Of a stretch of 64,000 nt of DNA, positions 45,409-54,247 are shown piece by piece. The notes below the pieces were generated by a model. That model ran no database searches. It saw nothing but the letters and a program-made list of their open reading frames with translations, and had not been told where the DNA came from. Origin of the DNA: Pseudomonas kilonensis (lineage in GTDB: Bacteria; Pseudomonadota; Gammaproteobacteria; Pseudomonadales; Pseudomonadaceae). Positions within the stretch are counted from its first letter, which is position 1, and each line of letters begins with the position of its first letter. Position numbers and translations under genes: made by a program. The stretch covers positions 114,661 through 178,660 of the forward strand of contig NZ_LHVH01000030.1 of assembly GCF_001269885.1 (NCBI RefSeq). Reading direction: 5' to 3'.

Positions 45409-46338
45409 ATGTCGCCACTCGACCACGCCCACGTCCCGCTGGACACGTACCTGGAACAACAGCGCGCCGAACTGGCGTCGATCATCGACCGCAACACCAG
45501 CGAAGACGGCAGCTACGCCACGGCTATCGGCTCACTGAACCTGTCACGGCACAGCCAGCCGCATAAGTTCGCCCCGGTGTTGGCGCAACCGGCGCTGTGC
45601 ATCATGGCCCAGGGCAGCAAACAGGTGCGCCTGGCGGATGAGTTCTTCAACTATGACCCGCTCCATTACCTGGTGGTCTCGGTGTCGATGCCGTTGAGTG
45701 GTTGCATTGCCGACGTTTCGCCCGAGCAGCCGATCCTGGCACTGCGCCTGGACATCGACCCGGCGGAAATCACCGCGTTGATCGCCGATGCCGGCCCCTT
45801 GGGCGTGCCGACCCGCCCCGCCGGGCGCGGGCTGTACGTCGAACGCCTGGACACGCCGATGCTCGACGCCGTACTGCGCCTGGCGCGACTGCTCGATACG
45901 CCGAAAGACATCGCCATGCTCGCCCCGCTGGTGCGCCGGGAAATCCTCTATCGCCTGTTGCGCAGTCCCCAGGGCTATCGGCTGTACGAAATCGCCATCG
46001 CCAACAGCCAGAGCCATCGCATCAGCCAGGCGATCAAATGGCTCAACGGCCATTTCGAACAGCCGCTGCGCATCGATGACCTGGCCCGGGAAGTGAACCT
46101 CAGCGTCTCGACCCTGCATCACCGCTTCAAGGCCATGACCGCCATGAGCCCGCTGCAATACCAGAAGCAACTGCGCTTGCAGGAAGCCCGCCGGCTGATG
46201 CTCGCCGAAGGGCTGGAAGCCTCGGCGGCGGGGTATCGGGTGGGTTATGAAAGCCCTTCGCAGTTCAGCCGCGAGTACAGCCGGTTGTTCGGCGCACCGC
46301 CGTTGCGGGATCTGGCGCGGTTGCGGATGACCGTTTGA
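45409..46338 (+). CDS. AraC-family transcriptional regulator
   Basis: The 309-residue protein has an N-terminal AraC-type ligand domain (about 30-190; FAPVLAQPALCIMAQGSKQVRL, YLVVSVSMPLSGCI) and a C-terminal pair of helix-turn-helices (ISQAIKWLNGHFEQPLRIDDLAREVNLSVSTLHHRFKAMTAMSPLQYQKQLRLQEARRLM and GYRVGYESPSQFSREYSRLFG). It is the type found divergent from small oxidoreductases. CTGAGGATC lies before the ATG. It probably regulates itself and the ABM operon through the half-site pairs between them. The inducer is unknown. Confidence 0.92.
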   Translation: MSPLDHAHVPLDTYLEQQRAELASIIDRNTSEDGSYATAIGSLNLSRHSQPHKFAPVLAQPALCIMAQGSKQVRLADEFFNYDPLHYLVVSVSMPLSGCIADVSPEQPILALRLDIDPAEITALIADAGPLGVPTRPAGRGLYVERLDTPMLDAVLRLARLLDTPKDIAMLAPLVRREILYRLLRSPQGYRLYEIAIANSQSHRISQAIKWLNGHFEQPLRIDDLAREVNLSVSTLHHRFKAMTAMSPLQYQKQLRLQEARRLMLAEGLEASAAGYRVGYESPSQFSREYSRLFGAPPLRDLARLRMTV

Positions 46339-46367
46339 CCTGAAGTGTGTGTAGCTTTTTCCGGCCT

Positions 46368-46462
46368 CTTCGCGAGCAAGCCCGCTCCCACATTTGATCG
46401 GTTGTGAACAAAGAATCTGTGTTCACTGAAGATCCCCTGTGGGAGCGGGCTTGCTCGCGAAA
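46368..46462. repeat. REPIN between the AraC and ABC-transporter genes
   Basis: TTCGCGAGCAAGCCCGCTCC and complement with a 49-bp spacer, containing GTGAACAAAGAATCTGTGTTCAC, itself an inverted repeat. Lies between the convergent AraC and ABC ATPase genes. Confidence 0.9.
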
Positions 46463-46500
46463 GCGCCAGTCAAGACAACTTATCTCTCAAGATGATGAAC

Positions 46501-47556
46501 TCAGGCACCGAGCAACCGACACGCCTGCGCCGGTATGGTCACCGACACCGTATGCCCAATCCCCAGGTCCATGCCCTGGCAAGGCGTGCTCAGCGCCGTG
46601 AACGAGATCCCAGAACATTCCACCGTGGTCTCGACGGTCGCGCCGATGTCGCGCACGAACGTCACCTTACCCTGCAACCGGTTACCCGCCGTGGCCTGGG
46701 GCGAGGACAGTTGCAGGTCTTCGGGGCGCACCAGCAACTTGATCTTCTCGCCAGCGATGACGCTATGGCTGGCCGGCACGTCCAGCGTGTCCCCGCCCGG
46801 CAGCCCGACCCGTCCGTTGCCCAGGGTGGTTGCCGGAAAAATGTTGCCTGAGCCGATGAAGTCGGCGACGAATTCATTGGCTGGGTGCCGGTAGATCTCG
46901 ATCGGCGTACCGACCTGTTGCACCCGATGTTCCCCCAGCACCACGACGATGTCGGCCATGGTCATGGCTTCGCGCTGATCATGGGTCACCAAAATGGTGG
47001 TGATGTTCAACCGCTGTTGCAGTTGGCGGATTTCCACTTGCATCGACTCGCGCAACTTGGCGTCCAGGGCCGACAGCGGTTCGTCCAGCAAGAGGATCTT
47101 CGGCCGGGCGGCAATGGCCCGGGCAATCGCCACACGCTGGCGCTGGCCGCCGGACAGTTTCGCCACGGGCCGGTCGATCATCGCCTGGAGCTGGATCAGT
47201 TCCAGCAACTCCACCACCCGCGCCTGTTGCTCGGCCTTGCCCACGCCCCGCAATTTCAGCGGATAGGCAATGTTCTCGCCGACGGTCATGTGGGGAAACA
47301 AGGCCAGTGATTGAAACACCATGCCGAAGTTGCGCAGGTGCGCCGGGGTGTGGCCGATGTCTTGGCCATCCAGGCGGATTTCGCCGCCGCTGAGGCTTTC
47401 CAGGCCGGCGATCATGCGCAGCAAGGTGGTCTTGCCACAGCCCGAAGGCCCGAGAAAACACACCAGTTTGCCCTCGGGCAAATGCAGGTTCACGTCCGTG
47501 ACCGCGCAGGCCGAGCCGTAATGTTTCTCGACGTTTTCCAATATCAGTCCAGTCAT
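46501..47556 (-). CDS. Spermidine/putrescine-type ABC transporter ATPase
   Basis: The 351-residue protein is a PotA-like ATPase. Walker A is GPSGCGKTTLLRM (residues 36-48), signature LSGGQRQRVAIARAIAARP, Walker B ILLLDEPLSALD, H-loop VTHDQREA. A C-terminal TOBE domain (about 265-350) has VRPEDLQL. It is the last gene of the transporter set (SBP, two permeases, ATPase). The start at 47556 is 15 bases after the permease stop. The substrate is unknown; adjacency to an AruI-like decarboxylase suggests a guanidino or amino compound from arginine breakdown. Confidence 0.92.
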   Translation of the reverse strand: MTGLILENVEKHYGSACAVTDVNLHLPEGKLVCFLGPSGCGKTTLLRMIAGLESLSGGEIRLDGQDIGHTPAHLRNFGMVFQSLALFPHMTVGENIAYPLKLRGVGKAEQQARVVELLELIQLQAMIDRPVAKLSGGQRQRVAIARAIAARPKILLLDEPLSALDAKLRESMQVEIRQLQQRLNITTILVTHDQREAMTMADIVVVLGEHRVQQVGTPIEIYRHPANEFVADFIGSGNIFPATTLGNGRVGLPGGDTLDVPASHSVIAGEKIKLLVRPEDLQLSSPQATAGNRLQGKVTFVRDIGATVETTVECSGISFTALSTPCQGMDLGIGHTVSVTIPAQACRLLGA

Positions 47557-47571
47557 GTCTTCACCTCGAAA

Positions 47572-48420
47572 TCAAAAGGAAACGCCGCCCTCGCCCACCA
47601 GTTTCTCCAACGCCCAGATCAGCACGAAGTCGATCAGCACGATGAGCACGGCAAACGAAAAAACAGTGGGGTCCAGCGACGACACGGTGCGGCTGTACAT
47701 CCAGATCGGCACGGTCATGACATCGATGGTGTAGAGGAAATAGGTCACGGTGAATTCGTTGAACGAGACAATGAACGCCAGCAGCATCCCGGCAAGGATC
47801 CCCGACTTCATCAACGGCACGACCACATCGACGATGGCCCGCCGTGGTGTCGCCCCAAGCATTCGCGCGGCTTCTTCGACTTCGCTGCCGATGCCGAGCA
47901 TGGCGGCGGTGCAGTTCTTCACCACGAACGGCAAGGCGAGGATCACGTGGGCAATGACCAGCCGCGAGGTGGTTATCTGGAACGGCAGGCTGTCGAACAC
48001 CAGCAGCAGCGCCAACCCCAACACCACCATGGGAAACACCAGCGGCAGCGACATCAGTTGCAACGCGACGGCCTTGCCACGGAACTCGCAACGGGTCAGC
48101 GCGTAGGCCGCCGGCACCGCGATCAGCGTGGCGAATATCATCGTCAGGCACGCCACCCACAAACTGGTGCCCATGGCCTGGCCCAGGCTCAGCACGTCGC
48201 TGGCATCCGGCGATACGAAGGTGTGCCAGGCCGCCCGATACCATTGCAGGCTGTAACTGCTCGGCGGAAAGTCCAGATTCGCCGCGCCGCTGAAGGACAT
48301 GACGATCATGGTCAGGATCGGCAGCACCGCCAGCAACAGGATGAAGCCCGACAGCAGCCCCACTGTGCGTCCGGTTTCACCGGGCAACAGCGCCTGGCGT
48401 TTTTTGCTCAACGCACTCAT
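47572..48420 (-). CDS. ABC transporter permease (PotC-like)
   Basis: The 282-residue protein has six membrane helices and the EAA loop EEAARMLGATPRRAIVDVVVP near residue 190 that contacts the ATPase. It is the second permease of the polyamine-type family. Its ATG overlaps the stop of the first permease gene (ATGA at 48417-48420), indicating coupled translation. A hydrophobic N-terminal segment follows a basic start (MSALSKKRQ), as normal for inner-membrane proteins. Confidence 0.92.
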   Translation of the reverse strand: MSALSKKRQALLPGETGRTVGLLSGFILLLAVLPILTMIVMSFSGAANLDFPPSSYSLQWYRAAWHTFVSPDASDVLSLGQAMGTSLWVACLTMIFATLIAVPAAYALTRCEFRGKAVALQLMSLPLVFPMVVLGLALLLVFDSLPFQITTSRLVIAHVILALPFVVKNCTAAMLGIGSEVEEAARMLGATPRRAIVDVVVPLMKSGILAGMLLAFIVSFNEFTVTYFLYTIDVMTVPIWMYSRTVSSLDPTVFSFAVLIVLIDFVLIWALEKLVGEGGVSF

Positions 48421-49325
48421 TGAGAAGCCTCCAGCATCCGCCGACGACGGCCAGTGAAATATTCGGACAGGGTCATGATCATCAGCGTGGTGACAATCAG
48501 CACCACCCCGGCGGCGGACGCGGCGGGCCAGTTCATCAACGGGGCAATCTGGTCGTGGACCATCACCGCCAGCATCGGCACCCGCCGACCGCCCAACAGC
48601 AGCGGCACGACAAAGCTGCTGGCGTTGTAGGCAAACACCAGCGTCGCGCCAGTGATAATGCCCGGCAGGCTCATGGGCAGCACCACTTGGCGAAACACCT
48701 GGAAGCGGCTGGCGCCGAGGGTGGCGGCGGCCTCTTCATAACTGCGAGCCACGCCACGCATGGCGCTGGCGATAGGCAGCACGGCCAGCGGGAAGGCCGT
48801 CTGGACCAGGCCCATCAACACACCATTCTGGTTGTACAGCAGCATGATCGGCCGCTTGATCAGACCCAGGCCCATGAGTGCCTGATTGAGCATGCCGGCA
48901 GGGCCGAGGATCACCAGCCAGCCATAGCTTTGCAGCAACAAGTTGACCAACAGCGGCAACAGCACCGCGGCCAGGAACACCCGCCGCAACAACGGCGAGG
49001 CCAGGCGCGACATGGTGTAGGCCACGGGGATCGCCAGCAGCACGGCGATCACCGCGCTGATCAATGCAAGGCGCAAGGTCAGCAGCAGGGACTTGAGGTA
49101 ATAAGGCTCCAGCAACTGCCCGTAGCTGGCGAGGCTGAACCCACTCCACTCCGCACCCTTGGTGCCGACGCTCATGCGCAGCACCAACAGGCTGGCAGCG
49201 ATCAGCACACCGAGAAACAACATCGATGGCGACAGGAACAGCCAGGCTCGGCGGGTAGGGGAAATCTCCCGGGGTGGACGCATAGGCGCGACACTCTGGT
49301 GATGGGTTAACGGTAGGTGTTCCAT
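48417..49325 (-). CDS. ABC transporter permease (PotB-like)
   Basis: The 302-residue protein has six membrane helices (first at about 30-52) and an EAA loop EEAAATLGASRFQVFRQVVLPMSLPG near residue 200. It is the first of two permeases. The start at 49325 has only a weak ribosome site; an ATG at 49283 is possible, and the extra residues MEHLPLTHHQSVAP are hydrophilic. A duplicated REPIN separates it from the substrate-binding protein gene, which might lower expression relative to that protein. Confidence 0.88.
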   Translation of the reverse strand: MEHLPLTHHQSVAPMRPPREISPTRRAWLFLSPSMLFLGVLIAASLLVLRMSVGTKGAEWSGFSLASYGQLLEPYYLKSLLLTLRLALISAVIAVLLAIPVAYTMSRLASPLLRRVFLAAVLLPLLVNLLLQSYGWLVILGPAGMLNQALMGLGLIKRPIMLLYNQNGVLMGLVQTAFPLAVLPIASAMRGVARSYEEAAATLGASRFQVFRQVVLPMSLPGIITGATLVFAYNASSFVVPLLLGGRRVPMLAVMVHDQIAPLMNWPAASAAGVVLIVTTLMIMTLSEYFTGRRRRMLEASQ

Positions 49326-49386
49326 GGCAAGATCTCGTCAGTGGAAAACGACAGAACAAACACAATCTCAAAACAACCCAATTCCC

Positions 49387-49612
49387 TGTGGGAGCGAGCC
49401 TGCTCGCGAAGACGGCACAGCCAACATCTCCATCAACTGAACCACCGCTATCGCGAGCAAGCTCGCTCCCACACTGGGTCTCGGGTGGGCCGAAAGACCC
49501 ATGCACACCCCAATTCCCCTGTGGGAGCGAGCCTGCTCGCGAAGGCGGCGGCACAGTCAGCATCTCCAGCAACTGAACCACCGCTATCGCGAGCAAGCTC
49601 GCTCCCACACTG
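49387..49612. repeat. Tandemly duplicated REPIN
   Basis: Two copies (49387-49475 and 49518-49612) share arms GTGGGAGCGAGCCTGCTCGCG, the spacer CATCTCCA.CAACTGAACCACCGC and the flanking ACTGGGTCTCGGGTGG. The repeat unit is about 131 bp, so flanking sequence was duplicated along with the REPIN. Confidence 0.92.
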
Positions 49613-49684
49613 GGTCTCGGGTGGTCACAGAGGCCGCGTACCCCTCAATTCCTTATGCCGGGCGGGCGGTGTCCAGCAGTTGTT

Positions 49685-50788
49685 TCAGGAAGAGAAGATT
49701 TCCGTGTACCGGCGAATCCATTGGTCATGCACCGTCGCCAGGAAGGCGTTGTCGTGCATGATCGCTTTGTCGGCGATTTGCTCCGGGGTGAGGATGTAGG
49801 GGCTCTTGCGCGCCTCGCTGGAGATGATGGCCTTGGCGTTGACCGGGCCGTTGAAGATGTCTTCGGCCATCTTGCCCTGCACCAGCGGGTCAAGAGAGTG
49901 GTCGATGAAGGCGTAGGCCAGGTCGGTGTCGCCCGGGCGGTTTTTCGGCATGACCGAGAGCATCAGGTCGGTGTAGAAACCTTCCTTCATGCCGAACGTC
50001 GCCCCCAGGCTGTAGGCCGGGTCGCGGATCTGCTTGGGGAAAAACGCCGGTGCGTACAAGCCGCCCATGTCCAGGGAGCCGGTGCGAAACAACTCGGCGA
50101 TCTGGTTCGGGTTCTCCCCCAGGGTTATCACCCGGTCCTTGAGCTCGGCGAGTTTCTTGAAGCCGGGCTCGATGTTGTGTTCATCACCACCGGCCAGCTT
50201 GGCGGCGATGATGATCAGGTCCATGGCCTCGGTCCAGTTCGGCGGCGGCAGGAAGATGTTCGGCGCCAGCTCCGCATCCCACAGCGCGGCGTAACTGTCC
50301 GGCGCCTGATTCAAGGTCCGGGTGCTGTAGACCAGGCTGTTGCACCACAGCAGGTAACCGATGCCATGGCCGCCGGCGCCGGTGCGGTATTGCGCCGGCA
50401 CGTCGGCCAGGTTGGGAATGCGGTTGAGGTCGGGTTTTTCCAACAGCCCGGCGGCGGCCAGGCCCTCGGCGCCGACGCCGGCCAGGGTGATGATGTCGTA
50501 CTGCGGCCGGTCACCACCGGCCTTGAGCTTGGCCACCATCTCCGAGGTACTGCCGGTGCGGTCGGCAATGACCTTGGCCCCGGTCTTGGCCTCGAAGGTG
50601 GCCGCGATGTTGCGCAACGCCGCCAGCCCGGTGTCATCGGACCAGGTGAGCAGGCGCAGGGTCTTGCCAACGAACCGCGTATCGCTGGCCCGGGCGCTGA
50701 TGAAGGGCACACTCATGGCGGCCGCCGCTACCGAAACCACACTTGCAGTCTTGATGAATTGACGTCTGTTCAGATCATGCTCGCCCAT
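49685..50788 (-). CDS. ABC transporter substrate-binding protein (PotD/F-like), Tat-exported
   Basis: The 367-residue protein starts with a twin-arginine signal (MGEHDLNRRQFIKTASVVS... AMSVPFISARA), so export in folded form is likely. The mature protein has the type II periplasmic binding fold of the polyamine family (LRLLTWSDDTGLAALRNIAATFEAKTGAKV; LCNSLVYSTRTLNQAP-like YLLWCNSLVYSTR near residue 135). The start at 50788 has AGGGAGTCC upstream. The ligand is not deducible. It heads the transporter genes after a 216-bp gap from the aldehyde dehydrogenase. Confidence 0.9.
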   Translation of the reverse strand: MGEHDLNRRQFIKTASVVSVAAAAMSVPFISARASDTRFVGKTLRLLTWSDDTGLAALRNIAATFEAKTGAKVIADRTGSTSEMVAKLKAGGDRPQYDIITLAGVGAEGLAAAGLLEKPDLNRIPNLADVPAQYRTGAGGHGIGYLLWCNSLVYSTRTLNQAPDSYAALWDAELAPNIFLPPPNWTEAMDLIIIAAKLAGGDEHNIEPGFKKLAELKDRVITLGENPNQIAELFRTGSLDMGGLYAPAFFPKQIRDPAYSLGATFGMKEGFYTDLMLSVMPKNRPGDTDLAYAFIDHSLDPLVQGKMAEDIFNGPVNAKAIISSEARKSPYILTPEQIADKAIMHDNAFLATVHDQWIRRYTEIFSS

Positions 50789-50961
50789 GTAGGACTCCCT
50801 TTATTCTTTTAAGTATGAGGTGGGTAAAAACCGTTGCGCCCGCACCGTTCGACGTCGAGCAAAGCCCCGTACCACAAGGGCTTGACCGCCGCCTGCGGCC
50901 ATCCTGAGGTTGTGCAAAATCCCTGACTATCGAAAAAAACTCATTGGAGCCATGTTCCTGG

Positions 50962-50986
50962 CGCATGCCTTTTTTCGAGGCATGCG
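50962..50986. other. Hairpin in the ALDH-SBP gap
   Basis: CGCATGCC (50962-50969) and GGCATGCG (50979-50986) flank a 9-nt loop TTTTTTCGA. It lies 18 bases after the ALDH stop, and may be a weak terminator or processing site. The remaining gap shows nothing else. Confidence 0.5.
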
Positions 50987-51004
50987 TGACCTGATAACGT
51001 GCCG

Positions 51005-52453
51005 TCAGACCGCCCGGATCACATGCTTGATTTCCTGAAACGCGGCCAGTCCCCAAGGCCCCAATTCGCGACCCAGACTGCTCTGCTTGTAACCTCCCCA
51101 CGCCGCCTGGGGAAAAATCACCTGAGGCGCGTTGATCCACACCAGCCCTGCCTGCAAAGTGTTGGCCACCTCTTCGGCAGCCGTCGTATCACGGCTGACC
51201 ACGCTGGCCACCAGGCCGAAACGACTGTCGTTAGCCAAGGCGATCGCCTGCGCCCGGGAGCTGAAACGGCGTACGCACAGCACCGGCCCGAAGATCTCTT
51301 CGCACCACAACGCACTGTCCAGGGGCACGTCGGTGAAGATTGTCGGCTGTAAAAAAAAGCCGCGCGGCAGATGCGCGGGCCGCTGCCCACCGCACACCAG
51401 CGTCGCTCCGGCGCTCAAGCCTTGGTCGATGTGCCCCAGTACCCGCTGGTATTGCGCCTGGTTGACCAGCGCGCCCATCTCCACATCCGGGTCAAACGGG
51501 TCGGCCACGCGGATCGCCTCGGCGCGAGTCTTGAGCCGTTGCAGGAACTCATCGGCCAGTTCATCGGCGACCAGCACACGACTGGTGGCCGAACACATCT
51601 GCCCGGCATTGAAGAAACCGCCGCCACAGGCCAGCTCCACTGCCAGGTCCAGGTCGGCATCGGCCAGCACCAGCAAAGACGATTTGCCGCCCAGTTCCAG
51701 GCTCACGCCCTTCACCGTTTCCGCCGCCCGCTGCATCACTTGCACGCCCACCGCATTGCTGCCGGTGAAAGAAATCTTTGCCACGCGCGGGTCCGCCGCC
51801 AATGGCGCCCCAACGGCCAGGCCCGTGCCGCAGACCAGGTTGAACACCCCGTGGGGCAAACCGCATCCGGCGATGATCGAGGCCAGTTCCAGCTCCGGCA
51901 ACGGCGTGACCTCCGAGGGTTTGAGCACCACGCAGCAGCCGGCAGCCAATGCCGGGGCGAGTTTCCAGGCCGTGGTGACCATCGGGAAATTCCACGGCAC
52001 GATCAGGCCGACCACGCCGCAGGGTTCGCGGCGCAGGCGTGCGCTGAAATCAGCGCTGGGCAATGCCAACGGACTGTCTTGCCGGGCGTCCAGGCCTTCG
52101 GCCAACTCGGCGTAATACTCGAAGGTGGCGACCACATCGTCGACATCGATGGTCGCTTCGAACAACGGTTTGCCGTTGTTGCTCGATTGCAATTGCATCA
52201 ACCGCTCGCGGCCGGCCTGCACCCCGGTGGCAATCCGGCGCAGGATCGCGCCACGCTCGGCGCCGCTGGTGCTCGACCAGTGCGTGAAAGCCTGGGTCGC
52301 GGCGTTCAACGCCTGATCGACGGCGCGTTCATCGCCGCCATAAACGGTGGTCAACAGCGCTTCGGTCGCCGGGTTGATCACCCGCAGCGGTTGGTCACCG
52401 GCCAACCACTCACCATTGATGTACAGCCCGTCTTGCGTCGTAGGGAAATTCAT
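51005..52453 (-). CDS. Aldehyde dehydrogenase (NAD-dependent family)
   Basis: The 482-residue protein is an aldehyde dehydrogenase with the general-base motif LELGGKSSLLVLADAD near residue 250, the catalytic Cys in GQMCSATSRVLV near 285, and the nucleotide-binding VPWNFPMVTTAWKLAPALAAGC. The C-terminal EEIFGPVLCV is present. Because it follows the AruI-like decarboxylase with a four-base ATGA overlap, it may oxidise 4-guanidinobutyraldehyde to 4-guanidinobutyrate, the next step of the arginine transaminase pathway. That is inference; betaine-aldehyde-like or other substrates are possible. Confidence 0.88.
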   Translation of the reverse strand: MNFPTTQDGLYINGEWLAGDQPLRVINPATEALLTTVYGGDERAVDQALNAATQAFTHWSSTSGAERGAILRRIATGVQAGRERLMQLQSSNNGKPLFEATIDVDDVVATFEYYAELAEGLDARQDSPLALPSADFSARLRREPCGVVGLIVPWNFPMVTTAWKLAPALAAGCCVVLKPSEVTPLPELELASIIAGCGLPHGVFNLVCGTGLAVGAPLAADPRVAKISFTGSNAVGVQVMQRAAETVKGVSLELGGKSSLLVLADADLDLAVELACGGGFFNAGQMCSATSRVLVADELADEFLQRLKTRAEAIRVADPFDPDVEMGALVNQAQYQRVLGHIDQGLSAGATLVCGGQRPAHLPRGFFLQPTIFTDVPLDSALWCEEIFGPVLCVRRFSSRAQAIALANDSRFGLVASVVSRDTTAAEEVANTLQAGLVWINAPQVIFPQAAWGGYKQSSLGRELGPWGLAAFQEIKHVIRAV

Positions 52454-54087
52454 TTCGACACCTGCGCCATCCAGGTTGCCTGGTCGATTTCGATCAGCGT
52501 CGGCCCCTGCCGGTCGCAAGCGGCGAGCAACGCATCGTGCAGTTGCGCGACGCCGTCGATGGCTTCGGCAGCGCAGCCCAAGGCCTTGGCAACGCCGATG
52601 AAATCCGGGGTGTAGATGTCCACGCCCACCGGTTCGATGGCGCGGTTGACCATGTATTTCTTGATCTCTTCGTAGCCCTGGTTATTCCACAGCAGCACGA
52701 TCACCGGCGTGCGCGCTTCCACGGCGCTGGCCAGTTCCGGCAGGGTGAACTGCAACCCGCCGTCGCCAATCAAACACACCACCGCCGGGCGACCATGGCC
52801 CTGGTCCTTGCCGCCGAGCCAGGCACCGATGGCCGCCGGCAGGGCGTAGCCGAGGGTGCCGTAGCCGGTGGATGAATTGAACCAGCGGCGCGGTTGCTCC
52901 AGGTTGAAGGTCAGGTTGCCGGTGTACACCGGTTGGGTGGAATCGCCAACGAACACCGCCTCTGGCAGCGCTTGCAAGACGGTGTCGAGAAACAGAGTCT
53001 GGGCGCGGGTCGCGGCATCCCAACTGCCTTGAAGATCCGCGCGCAACCGGGCGGCACGCGTCGTGCCCCAATCGTCACGGCGCTCGGCCAAGGGGTGCTG
53101 GCTCAAGGCGTCGAGCACGGCCTGGGCGGCGACACGGGCGTCGGCCACCAGCGCCAGGTGCGGCGGGTAGTTGCGCACGGTCTGGTCCGGGTCGATGTCG
53201 ATGCGCAACAACGTGCCAGGAATCTCGAAGCCGCCAGCGAAAGTAATGTCGTAATCGGTCTCGGCCAGTTCGGTGCCGATGGCCAGCACCACATCCGCCT
53301 CGGCCACCAAGGCGCGGGTGGCGACCAGGCTCTGGGTGGAGCCGATCAGCAACGGATGCTGGGACGGCAACAGGCCTTTGGCATTGATGGTCAACGCCAC
53401 GGGCGCGCCGAGACGTTCGGCCAGTTCGGTCAATTCAACCGCTGCGTCGATGGCCCCGCCACCGGCCAGGATCAAAGGCCGCCGAGCCGTCGCCAGCAAG
53501 CCGGCCATTTGTTTGACCGCACCCGGCGCGGCACCGGCGCGGTTGATGTTCACCGGCACGCTGGCGAGCAAGGCATCGGCGTCTTCGACCAGCACATCCA
53601 GCGGAATTTCAATGTGCACCGGCCGCGGGCGCCCGGCCTGGAACACGGCAAACGCCCGGGCCAGCACGCCGGGCAATTCAGCGGCGGACATCAGCGTGTG
53701 GGAAAACGCCGCCACCCCGCCCACCAGCGCGCTCTGGTTCGGCAGTTCATGCAGCTTGCCGCGTCCGCCACCCAACTGGCTGCGCGACTGCACGCTGGAG
53801 ATCACCAGCATCGGGATCGAATCGGCGTAGGCCTGGCCCATGGCGGTGGTGATGTTGGTCATGCCGGGGCCGGTGATGATGAAACACACGCCGGGTTTGC
53901 CGCTGACCCGGGCATAACCGTCGGCCATGAAACCTGCGCCTTGTTCATGACGCGGGGTCACATGGCGGATGCTGGAACGGGCCAGCCCGCGGTACAACTC
54001 GACGGTGTGCACGCCAGGAATGCCGAACACCTGCTCCACGCCATACGCTTGGAGTAACTTGACCAATACTTCGCCGCACGTCGCCAT
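52450..54087 (-). CDS. aruI: Thiamine-diphosphate decarboxylase, AruI-like (5-guanidino-2-oxopentanoate decarboxylase)
   Basis: The 545-residue protein is a full-length TPP enzyme. The Pyr domain has the catalytic Glu in RHEQGAGFMADGYAR (near 47), the central domain is NAD/FAD-like (LILAGGGAID), and the PP domain has the thiamine signature GDGGLQFTLPELASAVE...VLLWNN near 430. It looks most like AruI, which decarboxylates 2-ketoarginine in the arginine transaminase pathway, rather than acetolactate synthase. The start at 54087 is favoured by AAAAGG eight bases upstream; ATG at 54093 is equally in frame. The partner transaminase AruH is not in the window. Confidence 0.8.
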   Translation of the reverse strand: MATCGEVLVKLLQAYGVEQVFGIPGVHTVELYRGLARSSIRHVTPRHEQGAGFMADGYARVSGKPGVCFIITGPGMTNITTAMGQAYADSIPMLVISSVQSRSQLGGGRGKLHELPNQSALVGGVAAFSHTLMSAAELPGVLARAFAVFQAGRPRPVHIEIPLDVLVEDADALLASVPVNINRAGAAPGAVKQMAGLLATARRPLILAGGGAIDAAVELTELAERLGAPVALTINAKGLLPSQHPLLIGSTQSLVATRALVAEADVVLAIGTELAETDYDITFAGGFEIPGTLLRIDIDPDQTVRNYPPHLALVADARVAAQAVLDALSQHPLAERRDDWGTTRAARLRADLQGSWDAATRAQTLFLDTVLQALPEAVFVGDSTQPVYTGNLTFNLEQPRRWFNSSTGYGTLGYALPAAIGAWLGGKDQGHGRPAVVCLIGDGGLQFTLPELASAVEARTPVIVLLWNNQGYEEIKKYMVNRAIEPVGVDIYTPDFIGVAKALGCAAEAIDGVAQLHDALLAACDRQGPTLIEIDQATWMAQVSK

Positions 54088-54247
54088 TGCCATTGCCTTT
54101 TTCTTGTCGTGTAAAGGGCCTCGCACAGCCTGCGGCGGGACCCTTTTTTGTCTTGGGAATGGCGTTATTGGAACGGTCCGACCATAGCGGCAACAATGGA
54201 TAAAAAGTCATACTCGCCATGTCCTCACGTCATGGCTTGGATCCGAA

